The notes under the pieces: generated by a model | The model's input: only the letters and a program-made list of their open reading frames with translations | Told to the model about the DNA's origin: nothing | Databases searched by the model: none | Made by a program: the position numbers and the translations under genes | In this document: positions 44,482-54,257 of the stretch, piece after piece | Layout: each line of letters begins with the position of its first letter | Position numbering within the stretch: the stretch's first letter is position 1 | DNA from: Brucella pituitosa | GTDB lineage: Bacteria > Pseudomonadota > Alphaproteobacteria > Rhizobiales > Rhizobiaceae | Assembly: GCF_003049685.1 (NCBI RefSeq) | Contig: NZ_PYSY02000001.1 | Span: forward strand, 806,001 to 870,000 | Direction: 5' to 3' | Length of the DNA: 64,000 bases

Positions 44482-45816
44482 ATGCATGAAGCCACGATAA
44501 GACGTTATGCGGCGCTTGCCGTGCCTCGCTACACTTCGTTCCCAACGGCTGTGGATTTCACATCGATCACGCCTGACAGCACAAAGCGCTGGCTACGTCA
44601 GATAGGCCCGGAAGAAAGCGTCTCGCTTTATATCCATGTGCCGTATTGCAAAGAGATCTGCCACTATTGCGGTTGCCATTCCAAGATGGCGGTCCGCGAT
44701 GATGTCATCGAGAATTTCGTCATCGCACTTTTAAGCGAGATTGAAACCGTAAGTACAAGTCTGACGGCGCGTCCGCAGGTCGTGCATCTACATTGGGGTG
44801 GGGGCACTCCTTCTATTCTTCATGCCACGCAGTTCAAGCGGATCATGGCGGCTCTTCGTCTGGCATTCGATTTCCACCCGGATATGGAACATGCCATTGA
44901 GCTTGACCCACGCACGGTCAATCCCATTCTGGCAAAGACCCTGTCCCTGATGGGGGTGAATCGTGCCAGCCTTGGTGTACAGGATGTCGACCCTGATGTG
45001 CAGAAAGCTATTGGCCGCGTTCAACCAATTGAGACGGTTATCCGTGCTGCAACTTTGCTGCGGGAAGTCGGCATCGATAAACTCAACTTCGATCTGATCT
45101 ACGGTCTGCCGCTGCAAACGATTGAGACATTGCGCGAAACGTGCAAGCGGGTAGCTGAGCTCAAGCCTGATCGAGTTGCCTGCTTTGGCTATGCGCATCT
45201 GCCACAGCGTCGCGCCAATCAGCGACTGATTGATGAAAGTATTCTGCCCGATGCCGACGAGCGTTTCGCACAGGCAAGTGCTGTAGCAGAAAGCTTTCTT
45301 GGTTTCGGTTATCAATCAGTCGGTATTGACCACTTTGCATTGCCCGACGATACGCTGGCTGTTGCGGCTGAAAATGGCACGTTGCATCGCAATTTTCAGG
45401 GATACACGACAGATCGCTGCCAAACATTGATTGGGTTAGGCCCATCGTCGATTTCGCAATATCCAGCGGGATACACGCAGAATATTTCCGATGTGGGACA
45501 ATACAGCAAACGCGTTGTAGCGGGAGATCTTGCAACCGTGCGCGGCTACACGATGCGCGACAGTGACAGGCTCCGCGCAGGCATTATCACAGCACTTATG
45601 TGCAATTTCCGCGTTGATCTGAATGCAACCGCACCGGGCGTTGAGTTCTCTGATGAATTGGCCTTGCTGCGCCCATTGGTGGCTGATGGTCTGGTGGAGG
45701 TGCACAACGGCGTCATCAGCGCAACGGAAGACGGCAAGCCGCTCATCCGTTTGGTTGCAGCGACATTTGATGAGTTTCGCAGGGACAGTATGCACGGCTT
45801 CAGTTCCGCCGTGTGA
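44482..45816 (+). CDS. hemN: Oxygen-independent coproporphyrinogen III oxidase
   Basis: This radical-SAM enzyme decarboxylates coproporphyrinogen III in haem synthesis without oxygen. The 444-residue protein has the cluster motif C56-x3-C60-x2-C63 (YCKEICHYC) followed by Gly-Cys65 as in HemN. The radical-SAM core continues with HWGGGTPS. C-terminal HemN domain is complete. GGAAG precedes the ATG. The FNR box supports induction at low oxygen. Confidence 0.95.
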   Translation: MHEATIRRYAALAVPRYTSFPTAVDFTSITPDSTKRWLRQIGPEESVSLYIHVPYCKEICHYCGCHSKMAVRDDVIENFVIALLSEIETVSTSLTARPQVVHLHWGGGTPSILHATQFKRIMAALRLAFDFHPDMEHAIELDPRTVNPILAKTLSLMGVNRASLGVQDVDPDVQKAIGRVQPIETVIRAATLLREVGIDKLNFDLIYGLPLQTIETLRETCKRVAELKPDRVACFGYAHLPQRRANQRLIDESILPDADERFAQASAVAESFLGFGYQSVGIDHFALPDDTLAVAAENGTLHRNFQGYTTDRCQTLIGLGPSSISQYPAGYTQNISDVGQYSKRVVAGDLATVRGYTMRDSDRLRAGIITALMCNFRVDLNATAPGVEFSDELALLRPLVADGLVEVHNGVISATEDGKPLIRLVAATFDEFRRDSMHGFSSAV

Positions 45817-45936
45817 GAGATTGCAGGCACATTGCAGCAAAGACATCGCAATGTGCGCCAGAACAAAGAAGTAGAGTGCATTTCACTCTATTCAGAGCTG
45901 CCGCTGCACCGGGCCGTCAAAAGGTCAGTGGCATCA

Positions 45937-45979
45937 GGAGCACCGTTCGTTGGGGGATGAGCGGTGCTCCACTTTTTTG
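45937..45979 (+). terminator. Terminator after hemN
   Basis: GGAGCACCG (45937-45945) pairs with CGGTGCTCC (45962-45970) around a 16-nt loop, followed by CTTTTTT. It also faces the minus-strand fsr 3' end. Confidence 0.75.
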
Positions 45980-45995
45980 AGCTATCTATGCTTTC

Positions 45996-47201
45996 TTATC
46001 GAGCTTTCTCAATCTTCGGCAGGAAGATGGTCAGCAATCCGAGAAGCGGAAGATAAGAGCATATCTGATAGACAAACTCGATACTTGTCCGGTCTGCCAC
46101 GACACCCAGTGCCGCTGCTGCAATGCCGGCGATACCAAATGCAAGGCCGAAGAACAGTCCTGACACCATGCCCACGCGTCCCGGTAGCAACTCTTGTGCA
46201 AAAACAATGATTGCAGGGAAAGCAGAGGCCAGCACGAAACCAATGATAACGGTCAAAACGGCTGTGACCTCGAGGTTTGCGTAAGGCAATGCCAGAGTGA
46301 AGGGTACGATACCGAGGATCGAGACCCAGATTACAGTACGTGTACCGATCTTGTCGCCGATAGGGCCGCCGACAATTGTGCCCGCTGCAACGGCACCGAG
46401 GAACAGGAACAGCAGCAACTGCGATGCCTGAACGGTCACGCCGAAATGGCTGATCGTATAGAAGGTGTAGTAGCTCGTGAGGCTGGCCATGTAGACATAC
46501 TTCGTGAAGATCAGCATGGCGAGCACGGAGATCGAGGCAATAACCTTGTTGCGTGGCAGCGGCAATGTCTTGTCAGGCTTCGGCTTGCTCTTGTTGGCAA
46601 GATTATGCTGGTTGTACCAGTTACCAACATACCAGAGCAGCGCCATGCCGATCAGTGCTGCGATCGAAAACCACGACACGCTGGCCTGTCCGAAAGGCAG
46701 CACGATAAAAGCTGCAAGCAACGGTCCGATGGACGAGCCGAAGTTGCCACCCACCTGAAACATCGACTGTGCGAAACCATGCCGACCGCCAGATGCGAGA
46801 CGCGCAACGCGTGCAGCTTCCGGATGGAATACCGATGAACCGAAGCCGATGAAGGCTGCACCGAGAAGCAGAACCGAATAGTGATGCGCGGACGCAAGCA
46901 GGATCAGACCGATCAGCGTACAGCCCATGCCGAATGGCAGTGAGTAGGGCATAGGACGGCGGTCGGTATAAATGCCCACAATTGGCTGCAAGATCGAAGC
47001 CGTTACCTGAAAGGTGAAGGTGAGCAAGCCGATCTGCCAGAAAGACAGGCTGTAATTGTCCTTGAGCATCGGATAGATGGCCGGAAGGAGCGACTGCATC
47101 ATGTCGTTCAGGAAATGGCCCATACTCGTAGCCAGAATAATGGCGAGAACCGTATTGTTTGCGCCAGTGTTTGAAGGCTGCTCGGCAGCACTCATGCTCA
47201 T
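45996..47201 (-). CDS. fsr: MFS exporter, fosmidomycin-resistance (Fsr) type
   Basis: The 401-residue, twelve-helix transporter has Fsr hallmarks: GHFLNDMMQSLLPAIYPML near the N-terminus and GFGSSVFHPEAARVARLASG in the middle. Fsr exports fosmidomycin in E. coli; the natural substrate here is unknown. It is divergent from an AraC regulator, the usual exporter-regulator layout. Confidence 0.88.
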   Translation of the reverse strand: MSMSAAEQPSNTGANNTVLAIILATSMGHFLNDMMQSLLPAIYPMLKDNYSLSFWQIGLLTFTFQVTASILQPIVGIYTDRRPMPYSLPFGMGCTLIGLILLASAHHYSVLLLGAAFIGFGSSVFHPEAARVARLASGGRHGFAQSMFQVGGNFGSSIGPLLAAFIVLPFGQASVSWFSIAALIGMALLWYVGNWYNQHNLANKSKPKPDKTLPLPRNKVIASISVLAMLIFTKYVYMASLTSYYTFYTISHFGVTVQASQLLLFLFLGAVAAGTIVGGPIGDKIGTRTVIWVSILGIVPFTLALPYANLEVTAVLTVIIGFVLASAFPAIIVFAQELLPGRVGMVSGLFFGLAFGIAGIAAAALGVVADRTSIEFVYQICSYLPLLGLLTIFLPKIEKAR

Positions 47202-47375
47202 AGTCCTACTCCGAAGATAATCCGTGAGGGAAATTTCCCCATAATTTGCGCTGGTTGGGCGGGAAGCCTAATTCGAATGTTTTCGAATATTTCTAACCTG
47301 ACCCTTTCATAATTATATTGTTTCGCGCCTGCTTTCGTGATTTGGTCCATTACTTTCGAGAGTGGGCCAAAGCAG

Positions 47376-48257
47376 ATGAAGCCAAAATCGCCTCCGGGGC
47401 TCCTGTTGCCAGGCAGTGAGGACCTGCAAAAGTTCCATGAACAGCGCATCGAGATGCTGGAACGCCTGAGCGGGCCGGTGATCGCGCTGCCGACAAAATA
47501 TCCGGATGGCTATTTTGTACCGCGCCACAGCCACAGTCGGGCGCAGCTCTTGTGCGCTTCACAAGGCGTGGTTCTGGTGACGACCGATGCCGGTCGCTGG
47601 TTGATTCCCGGGGATCACGCGATGTGGATTCCGGCTGGTGTAAAACATTCCGTCGAGATTGTCGGAGATGTTTTCATGCGCTCAATTTATATCGCGCTTG
47701 ATGCCATTTCGGGCGTGCCTGACTATTTACACGTGGTTGGCATGACCGATCTGATGCGTTGTCTCATCATCGATGCGACGTCGGTCGACAGCATTCCTGA
47801 ACCGGGCAGTCGCGACGCTCTGGTGATTGAGTTGATCCTCAGAGATCTGCACACTTTGCCACAACGGCCACTCGGCTTGCCTTTCCCGTCAGATCCGCGT
47901 CTGCAAAATCTCTGCCGTCAATTTGTGAAGAAGCCTTCCGCGCGCGCGACAATCGATGATTGGGCGGATCGCATGGCGATGAGCCGTCGCTCATTCACCC
48001 GCCACTTTCAGCGCGAAACAGGCGTAAGCTTGTCTGTGTGGCGCCAGCAAGCATGCCTGTTTGCTGCCGTTCCACGCCTTACGGAAGGCGAAGCAGTCAC
48101 AAGCGTGGCGCTTGATCTGGGCTATGATAGTGTTTCCGCCTTTACGACAATGTTTCGCCGTATGCTGGGTGTATCACCGAAGTTCTATTTGCCGCGTCTT
48201 GATGGAGTACGCTTCGAGCGTAGCGATAGAATCTCTGCCGCATCGATTGAACAATAA
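47376..48257 (+). CDS. AraC-family regulator next to fsr
   Basis: The ATG at 47376 (MKPKSPPGLL) gives 293 residues. A cupin-like sensor domain (about 30-110, RHSHSRAQLLCASQGV) precedes a two-HTH AraC domain at the C-terminus (MAMSRRSFTRHFQRETG and YDSVSAFTTMFRRMLG). Divergence from fsr suggests that it controls the exporter. The ribosome site is weak. Confidence 0.85.
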   Translation: MKPKSPPGLLLPGSEDLQKFHEQRIEMLERLSGPVIALPTKYPDGYFVPRHSHSRAQLLCASQGVVLVTTDAGRWLIPGDHAMWIPAGVKHSVEIVGDVFMRSIYIALDAISGVPDYLHVVGMTDLMRCLIIDATSVDSIPEPGSRDALVIELILRDLHTLPQRPLGLPFPSDPRLQNLCRQFVKKPSARATIDDWADRMAMSRRSFTRHFQRETGVSLSVWRQQACLFAAVPRLTEGEAVTSVALDLGYDSVSAFTTMFRRMLGVSPKFYLPRLDGVRFERSDRISAASIEQ

Positions 48258-48298
48258 TAACAATTGTCTCGGTGCGTAGAGAACAGTATGAGAAGTTT

Positions 48299-48874
48299 AT
48301 GTTATTCCAACGTCGAAATCCGCCGACCCGCAAAGAGCGCTTAAGGCTGCTCGTCTGGCCGCGCCGTTCCTTCGCTCGCTCGTTTAAATATGGCGGCAAG
48401 CGCGTGCTACGCATTACTGCGTCTCCACATGCGGTAGCCGCAGGGCTGGCCGTTGGTGTCTTTTCGGCTTTCACACCGTTCTTTGGTTTTCACCTGATTA
48501 TTGCAATTGTTCTGGCGTATTTTCTGGCTGGTAACATTGCTGCAGCAGCGCTGGGCACCACGCTTGCCAATCCTCTGACGCTCCCGTTTATCTGGGGCAG
48601 CACTTATGAGCTTGGCCGCTTTGTCATCAGCGGGGATATCGAAAGCGCGCCGCCTTTGCATCTGGGACACGCACTTCAAACGATGAAGTTCGGAGAGGTC
48701 TGGACACCTCTGCTCAAGCCGATGTTGTTCGGTTCGACCATACTTGGAGCAGTTTTTGCGGTGATTGCCTATTTTGTGACGCGTTTTGCGGTCACTGCCT
48801 TCCGTCGTCGCAGGCTCGAACGACTTGCTGAAAAGCACAACAAGCACCATGTCCGGGGGCCGCAGAAAATATGA
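48299..48874 (+). CDS. DUF2062 membrane protein
   Basis: The ATG at 48299 (MLFQRRNPP) is preferred over a GTG at 48272; the product is 191 residues. A basic N-terminus leads to TM helices containing [23 protein letters not shown], the family motif. The stop overlaps acpS by 4 bp. Function unknown; placement before acpS-lepB is conserved in rhizobia. Confidence 0.85.
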   Translation: MLFQRRNPPTRKERLRLLVWPRRSFARSFKYGGKRVLRITASPHAVAAGLAVGVFSAFTPFFGFHLIIAIVLAYFLAGNIAAAALGTTLANPLTLPFIWGSTYELGRFVISGDIESAPPLHLGHALQTMKFGEVWTPLLKPMLFGSTILGAVFAVIAYFVTRFAVTAFRRRRLERLAEKHNKHHVRGPQKI

Positions 48875-49275
48875 TCATCGGCATTGGCAGCGATCTGATT
48901 GATATCCGCCGCATCGAAAAGACGCTCGAAAAGCACGGTGACCGTTTCACCCAACGTGTTTTTACTGAGGTTGAACAAGCAAAATCAGATGGGCGCAGAC
49001 AGCGCGCCGCATCTTATGCAAAGCGTTTCGCTGCAAAAGAAGCTTGTTCCAAAGCGCTTGGCACGGGGCTTTCGAATGGCGTTTTCTGGCGCGATATGGG
49101 AGTGGTGAATACACCTTCCGGCAAGCCGACCATGCAGCTGACTGGCGGCGCGGCTGAGCAACTGAAGCGCATGCTGCCAAAAGGCAAACGCGCTGCCATA
49201 CATCTGACAATTACCGATGATTTTCCTCTCGCGCAGGCTTTTGTCATTATCGAAGCGCTGCCAGAAACCGAGTAA
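48871..49275 (+). CDS. acpS: Holo-[acyl-carrier-protein] synthase
   Basis: AcpS transfers 4'-phosphopantetheine from CoA to ACP. The 134-residue protein starts [16 protein letters not shown] and has the [15 protein letters not shown] motif with the metal-binding Glu. ATG overlaps the upstream stop (ATGA). Confidence 0.95.
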   Translation: MIIGIGSDLIDIRRIEKTLEKHGDRFTQRVFTEVEQAKSDGRRQRAASYAKRFAAKEACSKALGTGLSNGVFWRDMGVVNTPSGKPTMQLTGGAAEQLKRMLPKGKRAAIHLTITDDFPLAQAFVIIEALPETE

Positions 49276-49442
49276 TGCATGCTGCGGAAAGGCGAAAACG
49301 CTTTTCCGATAGTGGCGTGCACCAAAACAATTGCGATTGTGGCAGGTAAACTCCTGCTCATAATCATGCGAGATAGCGGTGTTTGGATTGCTTCGAGCAA
49401 CCTTAGCCGTTATTAGATCGCACATCGGCAAGCGGAGATACA

Positions 49443-50225
49443 ATGAGCGTGTCCAGCAAAAGTGAAACTAAAAAATCAGGCGGCCTTGGCGAAACCGTCA
49501 GCGTTATCGTGCAAGCTCTCCTGCTGGCACTGATCATTCGCAGCCTGCTTTTCCAACCTTTCAGCATTCCGTCCGGCTCCATGCGCCCAACGCTGCTGGA
49601 AGGCGATTATTTGTTCGTTTCGAAATACGCCTATGGCTATTCGCGCTATTCGCTGCCGTTCGGTCTGGACCTCTTCTCCGGTCGTATTTGGGGGGCTGAG
49701 CCCAAGCGCGGTGATGTCGTGGTCTTCAAGCTGCCAAGTGACACCAACGTCGATTACATCAAACGCGTGATCGGTCTTCCAGGTGATCGCGTGCAGATGC
49801 GTGGCGGCGTTCTCTACATCAATGATGTCGCTGTTAAGCGCGAGCGTGTTGGCACAATCGACAATCCTGACGTGACCGAAGTCAATCGTCCGGTTGAAGT
49901 CTATCGCGAGACACTGCCCAATGGCGTTTCTTACGATACGCTCGATCTTGCACCAAATTCCATCGGTGACGATACACGTGTGTTCGAAGTGCCTGCCGGT
50001 CATTATTTCATGATGGGTGATAATCGCGACAACTCGCTCGATAGCCGTTTTGGCGTTGGTTATGTGCCGTTCGAAAATCTGGTCGGTCGTGCGAACATTA
50101 TTTTCTTCTCGATTGCCGATAAGACAAGCCCGCTCGAAATCTGGAAATGGCCATCTGATGTTCGCTTCAGCCGCCTCATCTCCTGGGTGAGTGGTGAGCC
50201 GCATACTGCCGTAACCGGAAACTGA
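49443..50225 (+). CDS. lepB: Signal peptidase I
   Basis: LepB cleaves signal peptides of exported proteins. The 260-residue protein has one N-terminal TM helix (about 18-38). The catalytic Ser lies in IPSGSMRPTL, the Lys in VDYIKRVIGLPGD, and GHYFMMGDNRDNSLDSR forms the family box. rnc begins 1 bp after the stop. Confidence 0.95.
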   Translation: MSVSSKSETKKSGGLGETVSVIVQALLLALIIRSLLFQPFSIPSGSMRPTLLEGDYLFVSKYAYGYSRYSLPFGLDLFSGRIWGAEPKRGDVVVFKLPSDTNVDYIKRVIGLPGDRVQMRGGVLYINDVAVKRERVGTIDNPDVTEVNRPVEVYRETLPNGVSYDTLDLAPNSIGDDTRVFEVPAGHYFMMGDNRDNSLDSRFGVGYVPFENLVGRANIIFFSIADKTSPLEIWKWPSDVRFSRLISWVSGEPHTAVTGN

Positions 50226-50226
50226 A

Positions 50227-50931
50227 ATGGTCTCCGAGAACAAAGCAGCAGCAATTCTGGAGGAGCGCACAGGACACCGTTTTCTCAATCTGAAACGGTT
50301 GGAACGTGCGCTCACCCATTCGAGCGTCCAGGCACCCTCGCGTGCCAATTATGAGCGACTGGAATTTCTGGGCGACCGCGTGCTTGGTCTCGTGGTTGCT
50401 GAAATGCTTTTCGAAGCCTTTCCAGATGCGCCGGAAGGGGAATTGTCAGTTCGCCTCAACGCGCTGGTCAATGCCGAAACCTGTGCCGCAATTGCCGATG
50501 AGATTGGTCTTGCCGATCTGATCCATACCGGCTCCGACATCAAGTCTCTCAATGACACGCGTCTGCTCAATGTTCGTGCCGATGTCGTCGAAGCGTTGAT
50601 TGCGACCATTTATATGGATAGCGGACTGGAAGCAGCACGTGGTTTCATCAAGCGCTATTGGCAGAAGCGGTCGCTGGAAACAGGTGCTGCGCGCCGCGAT
50701 GCAAAAACAGAGTTGCAGGAATGGGCACACCAGCAGGGCAATGTGCATCCTGTCTACGCAATTGTGAGCCGCAGTGGCCCGGATCATGATCCGCTTTTTA
50801 CAGTTGAAGTGACTGTGAAAGGATTTGCTCCTGAAACCGGCGAGGGTCGTTCCAAGCGTATTGCTGAGCAAGCTGCTGCCGAAGCAATGTTGTACAGGGA
50901 AACTGTCTGGAAGAGAGACAGTTCTGCGTGA
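50227..50931 (+). CDS. rnc: Ribonuclease III
   Basis: RNase III cuts double-stranded RNA in rRNA and mRNA processing. The 234-residue protein has the signature ERLEFLGDRVLGLVVAEML (about 38-56), catalytic acidic residues, and a C-terminal dsRNA-binding domain (about 158-228). It is tightly linked to lepB. Confidence 0.95.
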   Translation: MVSENKAAAILEERTGHRFLNLKRLERALTHSSVQAPSRANYERLEFLGDRVLGLVVAEMLFEAFPDAPEGELSVRLNALVNAETCAAIADEIGLADLIHTGSDIKSLNDTRLLNVRADVVEALIATIYMDSGLEAARGFIKRYWQKRSLETGAARRDAKTELQEWAHQQGNVHPVYAIVSRSGPDHDPLFTVEVTVKGFAPETGEGRSKRIAEQAAAEAMLYRETVWKRDSSA

Positions 50932-51266
50932 GGCGTGATCAACATTCTTTTAGAACTCCATGCGTCCTGCCGGATGCATGGAAATCGCTCTAACAGTTTA
51001 AATTTGCTGCATAATTTTACCTTATATTGATCCAAGTTTAAGGAATTTTGCAGTAAGTAAAATTCGGCTATAATCAGATTAACAGCGACAGTGGTGGGCC
51101 GTCGCATTGGCAGAGTGGTTTGGGCGAGAACCGTTTCCTGCTGTCGAGATTACATAGAGCAATTCCAGCGAAAGTGGGGACCGGTTTACGTCGGGAATTG
51201 CGCAGAACAAAAGATAGGGCGGCTCCTGTTCTTTCAAGAACGAGAGCGCTCTCAAAAGGATAAGCA
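50932..51266. other. Spacer between rnc and era
   Basis: The 335-bp gap holds an AT-rich stretch (50990-51075) and a ~98-bp repeat (51155-51252). The era ribosome site AAAAGGA follows the repeat directly. Confidence 0.45.
51155..51252 (+). repeat. Bru-RS-like repeat before era
   Basis: It starts TAGAGCAATTCCAGCGAAAG, has GGGGACCGGTTTACG in the core, and ends AACGAGAGCGCTCT. The arrangement matches other copies though it is diverged. Confidence 0.6.
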
Positions 51267-52202
51267 ATGAATAATCCGACGACGCCGTCAGCCGGCGAAA
51301 CTGAAACCGGGCAGACCCGTTCTGGCTTTGTGGCGCTGATTGGTGCGCCAAATGCCGGAAAATCCACGCTGGTCAACCAGCTCGTGGGTACGAAGGTTTC
51401 CATCGTCACGCATAAGGTGCAGACGACGCGTGCGCTGGTACGCGGCATTTTCATCGAAAACAACGCGCAGATCGTGCTCGTCGATACGCCCGGTATTTTC
51501 CGGCCCAAACGCAGGCTGGACCGCGCGATGGTCACAACGGCCTGGGGTGGTGCGAAGGATGCCGACATCATTCTCGTTATCCTCGACGCGCAGGGCGGTC
51601 TGAATGAGAACGCCGAAGCGCTTCTCGAAAGCATGGTCAATGTTCGCCAGAAGAAAGTGCTGGTTTTGAACAAGGTTGACCGTGTTGATCCGCCAAAACT
51701 GCTTGAACTCGCGCAGAAGGCAAATGAAAAGGTCGCTTTTGACCGGACCTTCATGATCTCAGCGCTCAACGGCTCCGGCTGTAAGGATCTCGCAAAGTTC
51801 CTGGCAGAGACCGTTCCAAACGGCCCGTGGTATTACCCGGAAGATCAGATTTCCGATATGCCGATGCGTCAGCTTGCGGCAGAAATCACCCGCGAAAAGC
51901 TCTATCTGCGTTTGCATGAAGAACTGCCTTATTCCTCGACGGTGGAAACCGAGCGCTGGGAAGAGCGCAAGGACGGTTCGGTGCGTATCGAGCAGGTCAT
52001 CTATGTCGAGCGTGAAAGCCAGAAGAAGATCGTTCTTGGCCACAAAGGCGAAACGATCAAGGCGATCGGGCAGTCGGCACGTAAAGAGATCAGCGAGATT
52101 CTGGAGCAGAATGCGCACCTCTTCCTGTTTGTGAAAGTGCGTGAGAACTGGGGTAATGATCCTGAACGCTATCGCGAAATGGGTCTTGATTTCCCGAAGT
52201 AA
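51267..52202 (+). CDS. era: GTPase Era
   Basis: Era binds 16S rRNA and assists 30S assembly. The 311-residue protein has G1 GAPNAGKST, G3 DTPGI, G4 NKVD, and a C-terminal KH domain with LGHKGETIKAIGQSAR. Its place after rnc is conserved. Confidence 0.96.
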   Translation: MNNPTTPSAGETETGQTRSGFVALIGAPNAGKSTLVNQLVGTKVSIVTHKVQTTRALVRGIFIENNAQIVLVDTPGIFRPKRRLDRAMVTTAWGGAKDADIILVILDAQGGLNENAEALLESMVNVRQKKVLVLNKVDRVDPPKLLELAQKANEKVAFDRTFMISALNGSGCKDLAKFLAETVPNGPWYYPEDQISDMPMRQLAAEITREKLYLRLHEELPYSSTVETERWEERKDGSVRIEQVIYVERESQKKIVLGHKGETIKAIGQSARKEISEILEQNAHLFLFVKVRENWGNDPERYREMGLDFPK

Positions 52203-52309
52203 GTTAAAGTCAGGTTTTCATGGAATGGCGCGATAGCCGCGCATAATTCAGAAAGTCGTTCGATTTTTGTATAGAATTATGCGCAAAAGGGAATGTGGTA
52301 CACACCTCC

Positions 52310-53050
52310 ATGGAATGGCGCGATGAAGGCATAGTTCTCGGCACACGACGACATGGCGAAACAAGCGCCATTGTCGAAGTGATGACGCGTGAACATGGCC
52401 GTCATATGGGTATGGTGCGGGGCGGACGGTCCCGCCGCATGCAGCCGCTGCTCCAGCCCGGCAACCATGTCGACCTGGCATGGTGGGCGCGCTTGGACGA
52501 ACATCTCGGCAGTTTCACCATCGAACCGCTTGGCTTTGCGGCGGCTCGCCTTATCGAAACGCCTGTTGCGCTTTATGGTATTCAGCTTGCGGCTGCGCAT
52601 TTGCGGCTGCTGCCGGAACGCGATCCGCAAGGTGCGCTTTATGAAACGCTCCGCCTCATCATCGAGCATTTTGATGATCCGCTGGCCTCTGGTGAGTTGC
52701 TCCTGCGATTTGAAGTGATGATGCTTGAAGAGCTGGGCTTTGGTCTTGATCTCAAGGAATGTGCAGCCACGGGCGCTCGCGAAAATCTGATTTATGTGTC
52801 GCCCAAATCAGGGCGCGCGGTCTGTGGTGATGCAGGTGCTCCATGGGCTGACAAGATGTTGCCATTGCCCGCCTTCGTTAACAGCACATCGGTGCGCCCG
52901 TCCTGTTATGATGATCTCAACGATGCTTTCCGAATGACAGGGTTTTTCTTCCTGCGCCATGTGTGGGAACCTCGTGCACAAACTCCACCCGATGCGCGCG
53001 GCGGGTTTTTGAATGCGATAGCGCGCACAATTAGAGCATTTCCAGTTTAA
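52310..53050 (+). CDS. recO: DNA repair protein RecO
   Basis: RecO loads RecA with RecR in gap repair. The ATG at 52310 (MEWRDEGIVLGTRRHGE) is the family start; the frame extends a few codons further up. The 246-residue protein has the N-terminal OB fold and the helical C-terminal domain. The last residues (IRAFPV) and stop are encoded inside a 104-bp repeat (53032-53135). A near-copy of the first five codons lies 90 bp upstream. Confidence 0.93.
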   Translation: MEWRDEGIVLGTRRHGETSAIVEVMTREHGRHMGMVRGGRSRRMQPLLQPGNHVDLAWWARLDEHLGSFTIEPLGFAAARLIETPVALYGIQLAAAHLRLLPERDPQGALYETLRLIIEHFDDPLASGELLLRFEVMMLEELGFGLDLKECAATGARENLIYVSPKSGRAVCGDAGAPWADKMLPLPAFVNSTSVRPSCYDDLNDAFRMTGFFFLRHVWEPRAQTPPDARGGFLNAIARTIRAFPV

Positions 53051-53135
53051 GATGACTCGTTGGAAATGCTCGATCTATTTGTTTTCTGCGCATTTTGTCC
53101 CGAAAACCGGTTCCCACTTTTCGGAATGCGCTCTA
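53032..53135 (-). repeat. Bru-RS-like repeat shared by two convergent gene ends
   Basis: On the minus strand it begins TAGAGCGCATTCCGAAAAG, contains GGGAACCGGTTTTCGGG, and ends AACTGGAAATGCTCTA. recO stops at 53050 within one arm and the phosphatase gene stops at 53133-53135 at the other end. Confidence 0.8.
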
Positions 53136-53636
53136 GTTTGCAACAGGCAGGCTGAACACATTGCCCTCAAAGGCATCTTTGCCGCGTCCGATGGTGCGGA
53201 TAGCCTCGACCATACGTCCCTTGCGAGCGAGTATCTCGTCTGCCAATTCTATCAGGCGCATATTGGGAGTGGCGGGTGGTGAAAGCTTACGCAATGTTCT
53301 TGCGATCTCAGCTTCATCAAGCTGCGGCTCAAGAGAAAGCGCTGCGATATAGGCTGCTGCCGTTGAACGCGATATCCCCGCATAGCAATGGATCAGCAGC
53401 GGTTTTTCCTTATCCCAATCAGATGTAAATTCCAGCAATTGTTCGACATGGAAGCTTTGGGGCATCACCAGTCCGTCATGCGGCTCAATGATGTCGTTAA
53501 AGATCAAACTGAGACGTTTCATGGTGCCAGAGAGCAAAGGCAGATCGCCACTGCTGAGCGTCACGATATGGCTGGGCTGATGCCGTTCAATTTGAGCTTC
53601 AAGCTTCGAGAGCGGACTGACCACGATATACGTCAT
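53133..53636 (-). CDS. Protein tyrosine/dual-specificity phosphatase
   Basis: The 167-residue protein has the CX5R loop HCYAGISRS with Cys84 and Arg90, in a short cysteine-phosphatase fold. The substrate is unknown. It is the last gene of a ygfZ-HD-phosphatase operon (3-bp gap to the HD gene). Its TAG stop is the end of a repeat. Confidence 0.87.
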   Translation of the reverse strand: MTYIVVSPLSKLEAQIERHQPSHIVTLSSGDLPLLSGTMKRLSLIFNDIIEPHDGLVMPQSFHVEQLLEFTSDWDKEKPLLIHCYAGISRSTAAAYIAALSLEPQLDEAEIARTLRKLSPPATPNMRLIELADEILARKGRMVEAIRTIGRGKDAFEGNVFSLPVAN

Positions 53637-53639
53637 GGT

Positions 53640-54257
53640 CTACTTCTTTCGGGCCTGATCCAGAGTAGCAAACCGGGCGAGGAAATCATTCTGAACGCTC
53701 TGCGTCGGACGCGGTGTGATATCGAGACCCGCGGGATCAAAGCCACGTGGACGTCCAAAATACTTGATGGCCTCAGCTTCCGTAAACCCTGCCAGCCGCG
53801 TTGCCTCAAAATAGGCGGCCACCTGATCGGCTCGCTTGATCAATTTCTTGAGGGATGCGGATATGGAAGCTGGCAGCGAAAACCGCAAATGAATGGCACT
53901 TTCAAGCCGATCTTCAATCAGCTTGTAATTGCCGCCCATCACGGCCTTGAATGGCGAAATCATATCGCCAATTACATATTCGGGTGCGTCGTGCAGAAGT
54001 GCGAGTATCTGCCATTCAATGCTGGCATCAGGAACCAGCCGATTGAAAATTTGCTCTACCAACAGCGAATGCTGCGCCACCGAATAAGCGTGCTCGCCGA
54101 TAGTTTGCCCGTTCCAGCGGGCAACGCGTGCAAGCCCGTGAGCGATATCTTCAATCTCGATATCAAGTGGTGATGGGTCGAGCAGATCAAGCCTGCGCCC
54201 GGACAACATGCGCTGCCAGGCACGATCTTTACCCGAGGTGCGGTCCGCAGCTGCCAT
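53640..54257 (-). CDS. HD-domain hydrolase (YfbR-like)
   Basis: The 205-residue protein has HAYSVAQHSLLVEQI and LALLHDAPEYVIGDMISPFK, metal ligands of YfbR-type HD enzymes that dephosphorylate deoxynucleoside monophosphates. The start codon overlaps the ygfZ stop by 1 nt (TAATG). The exact substrate is inferred from family only. Confidence 0.86.
   Translation of the reverse strand: MAAADRTSGKDRAWQRMLSGRRLDLLDPSPLDIEIEDIAHGLARVARWNGQTIGEHAYSVAQHSLLVEQIFNRLVPDASIEWQILALLHDAPEYVIGDMISPFKAVMGGNYKLIEDRLESAIHLRFSLPASISASLKKLIKRADQVAAYFEATRLAGFTEAEAIKYFGRPRGFDPAGLDITPRPTQSVQNDFLARFATLDQARKK

Noticed and set aside
44325..44489. 54-codon GTG-started ORF overlapping the hemN start
   Set aside because: GAGG upstream and the overlap are suggestive, but the composition is unremarkable and the FNR-controlled leader explains the space equally well.
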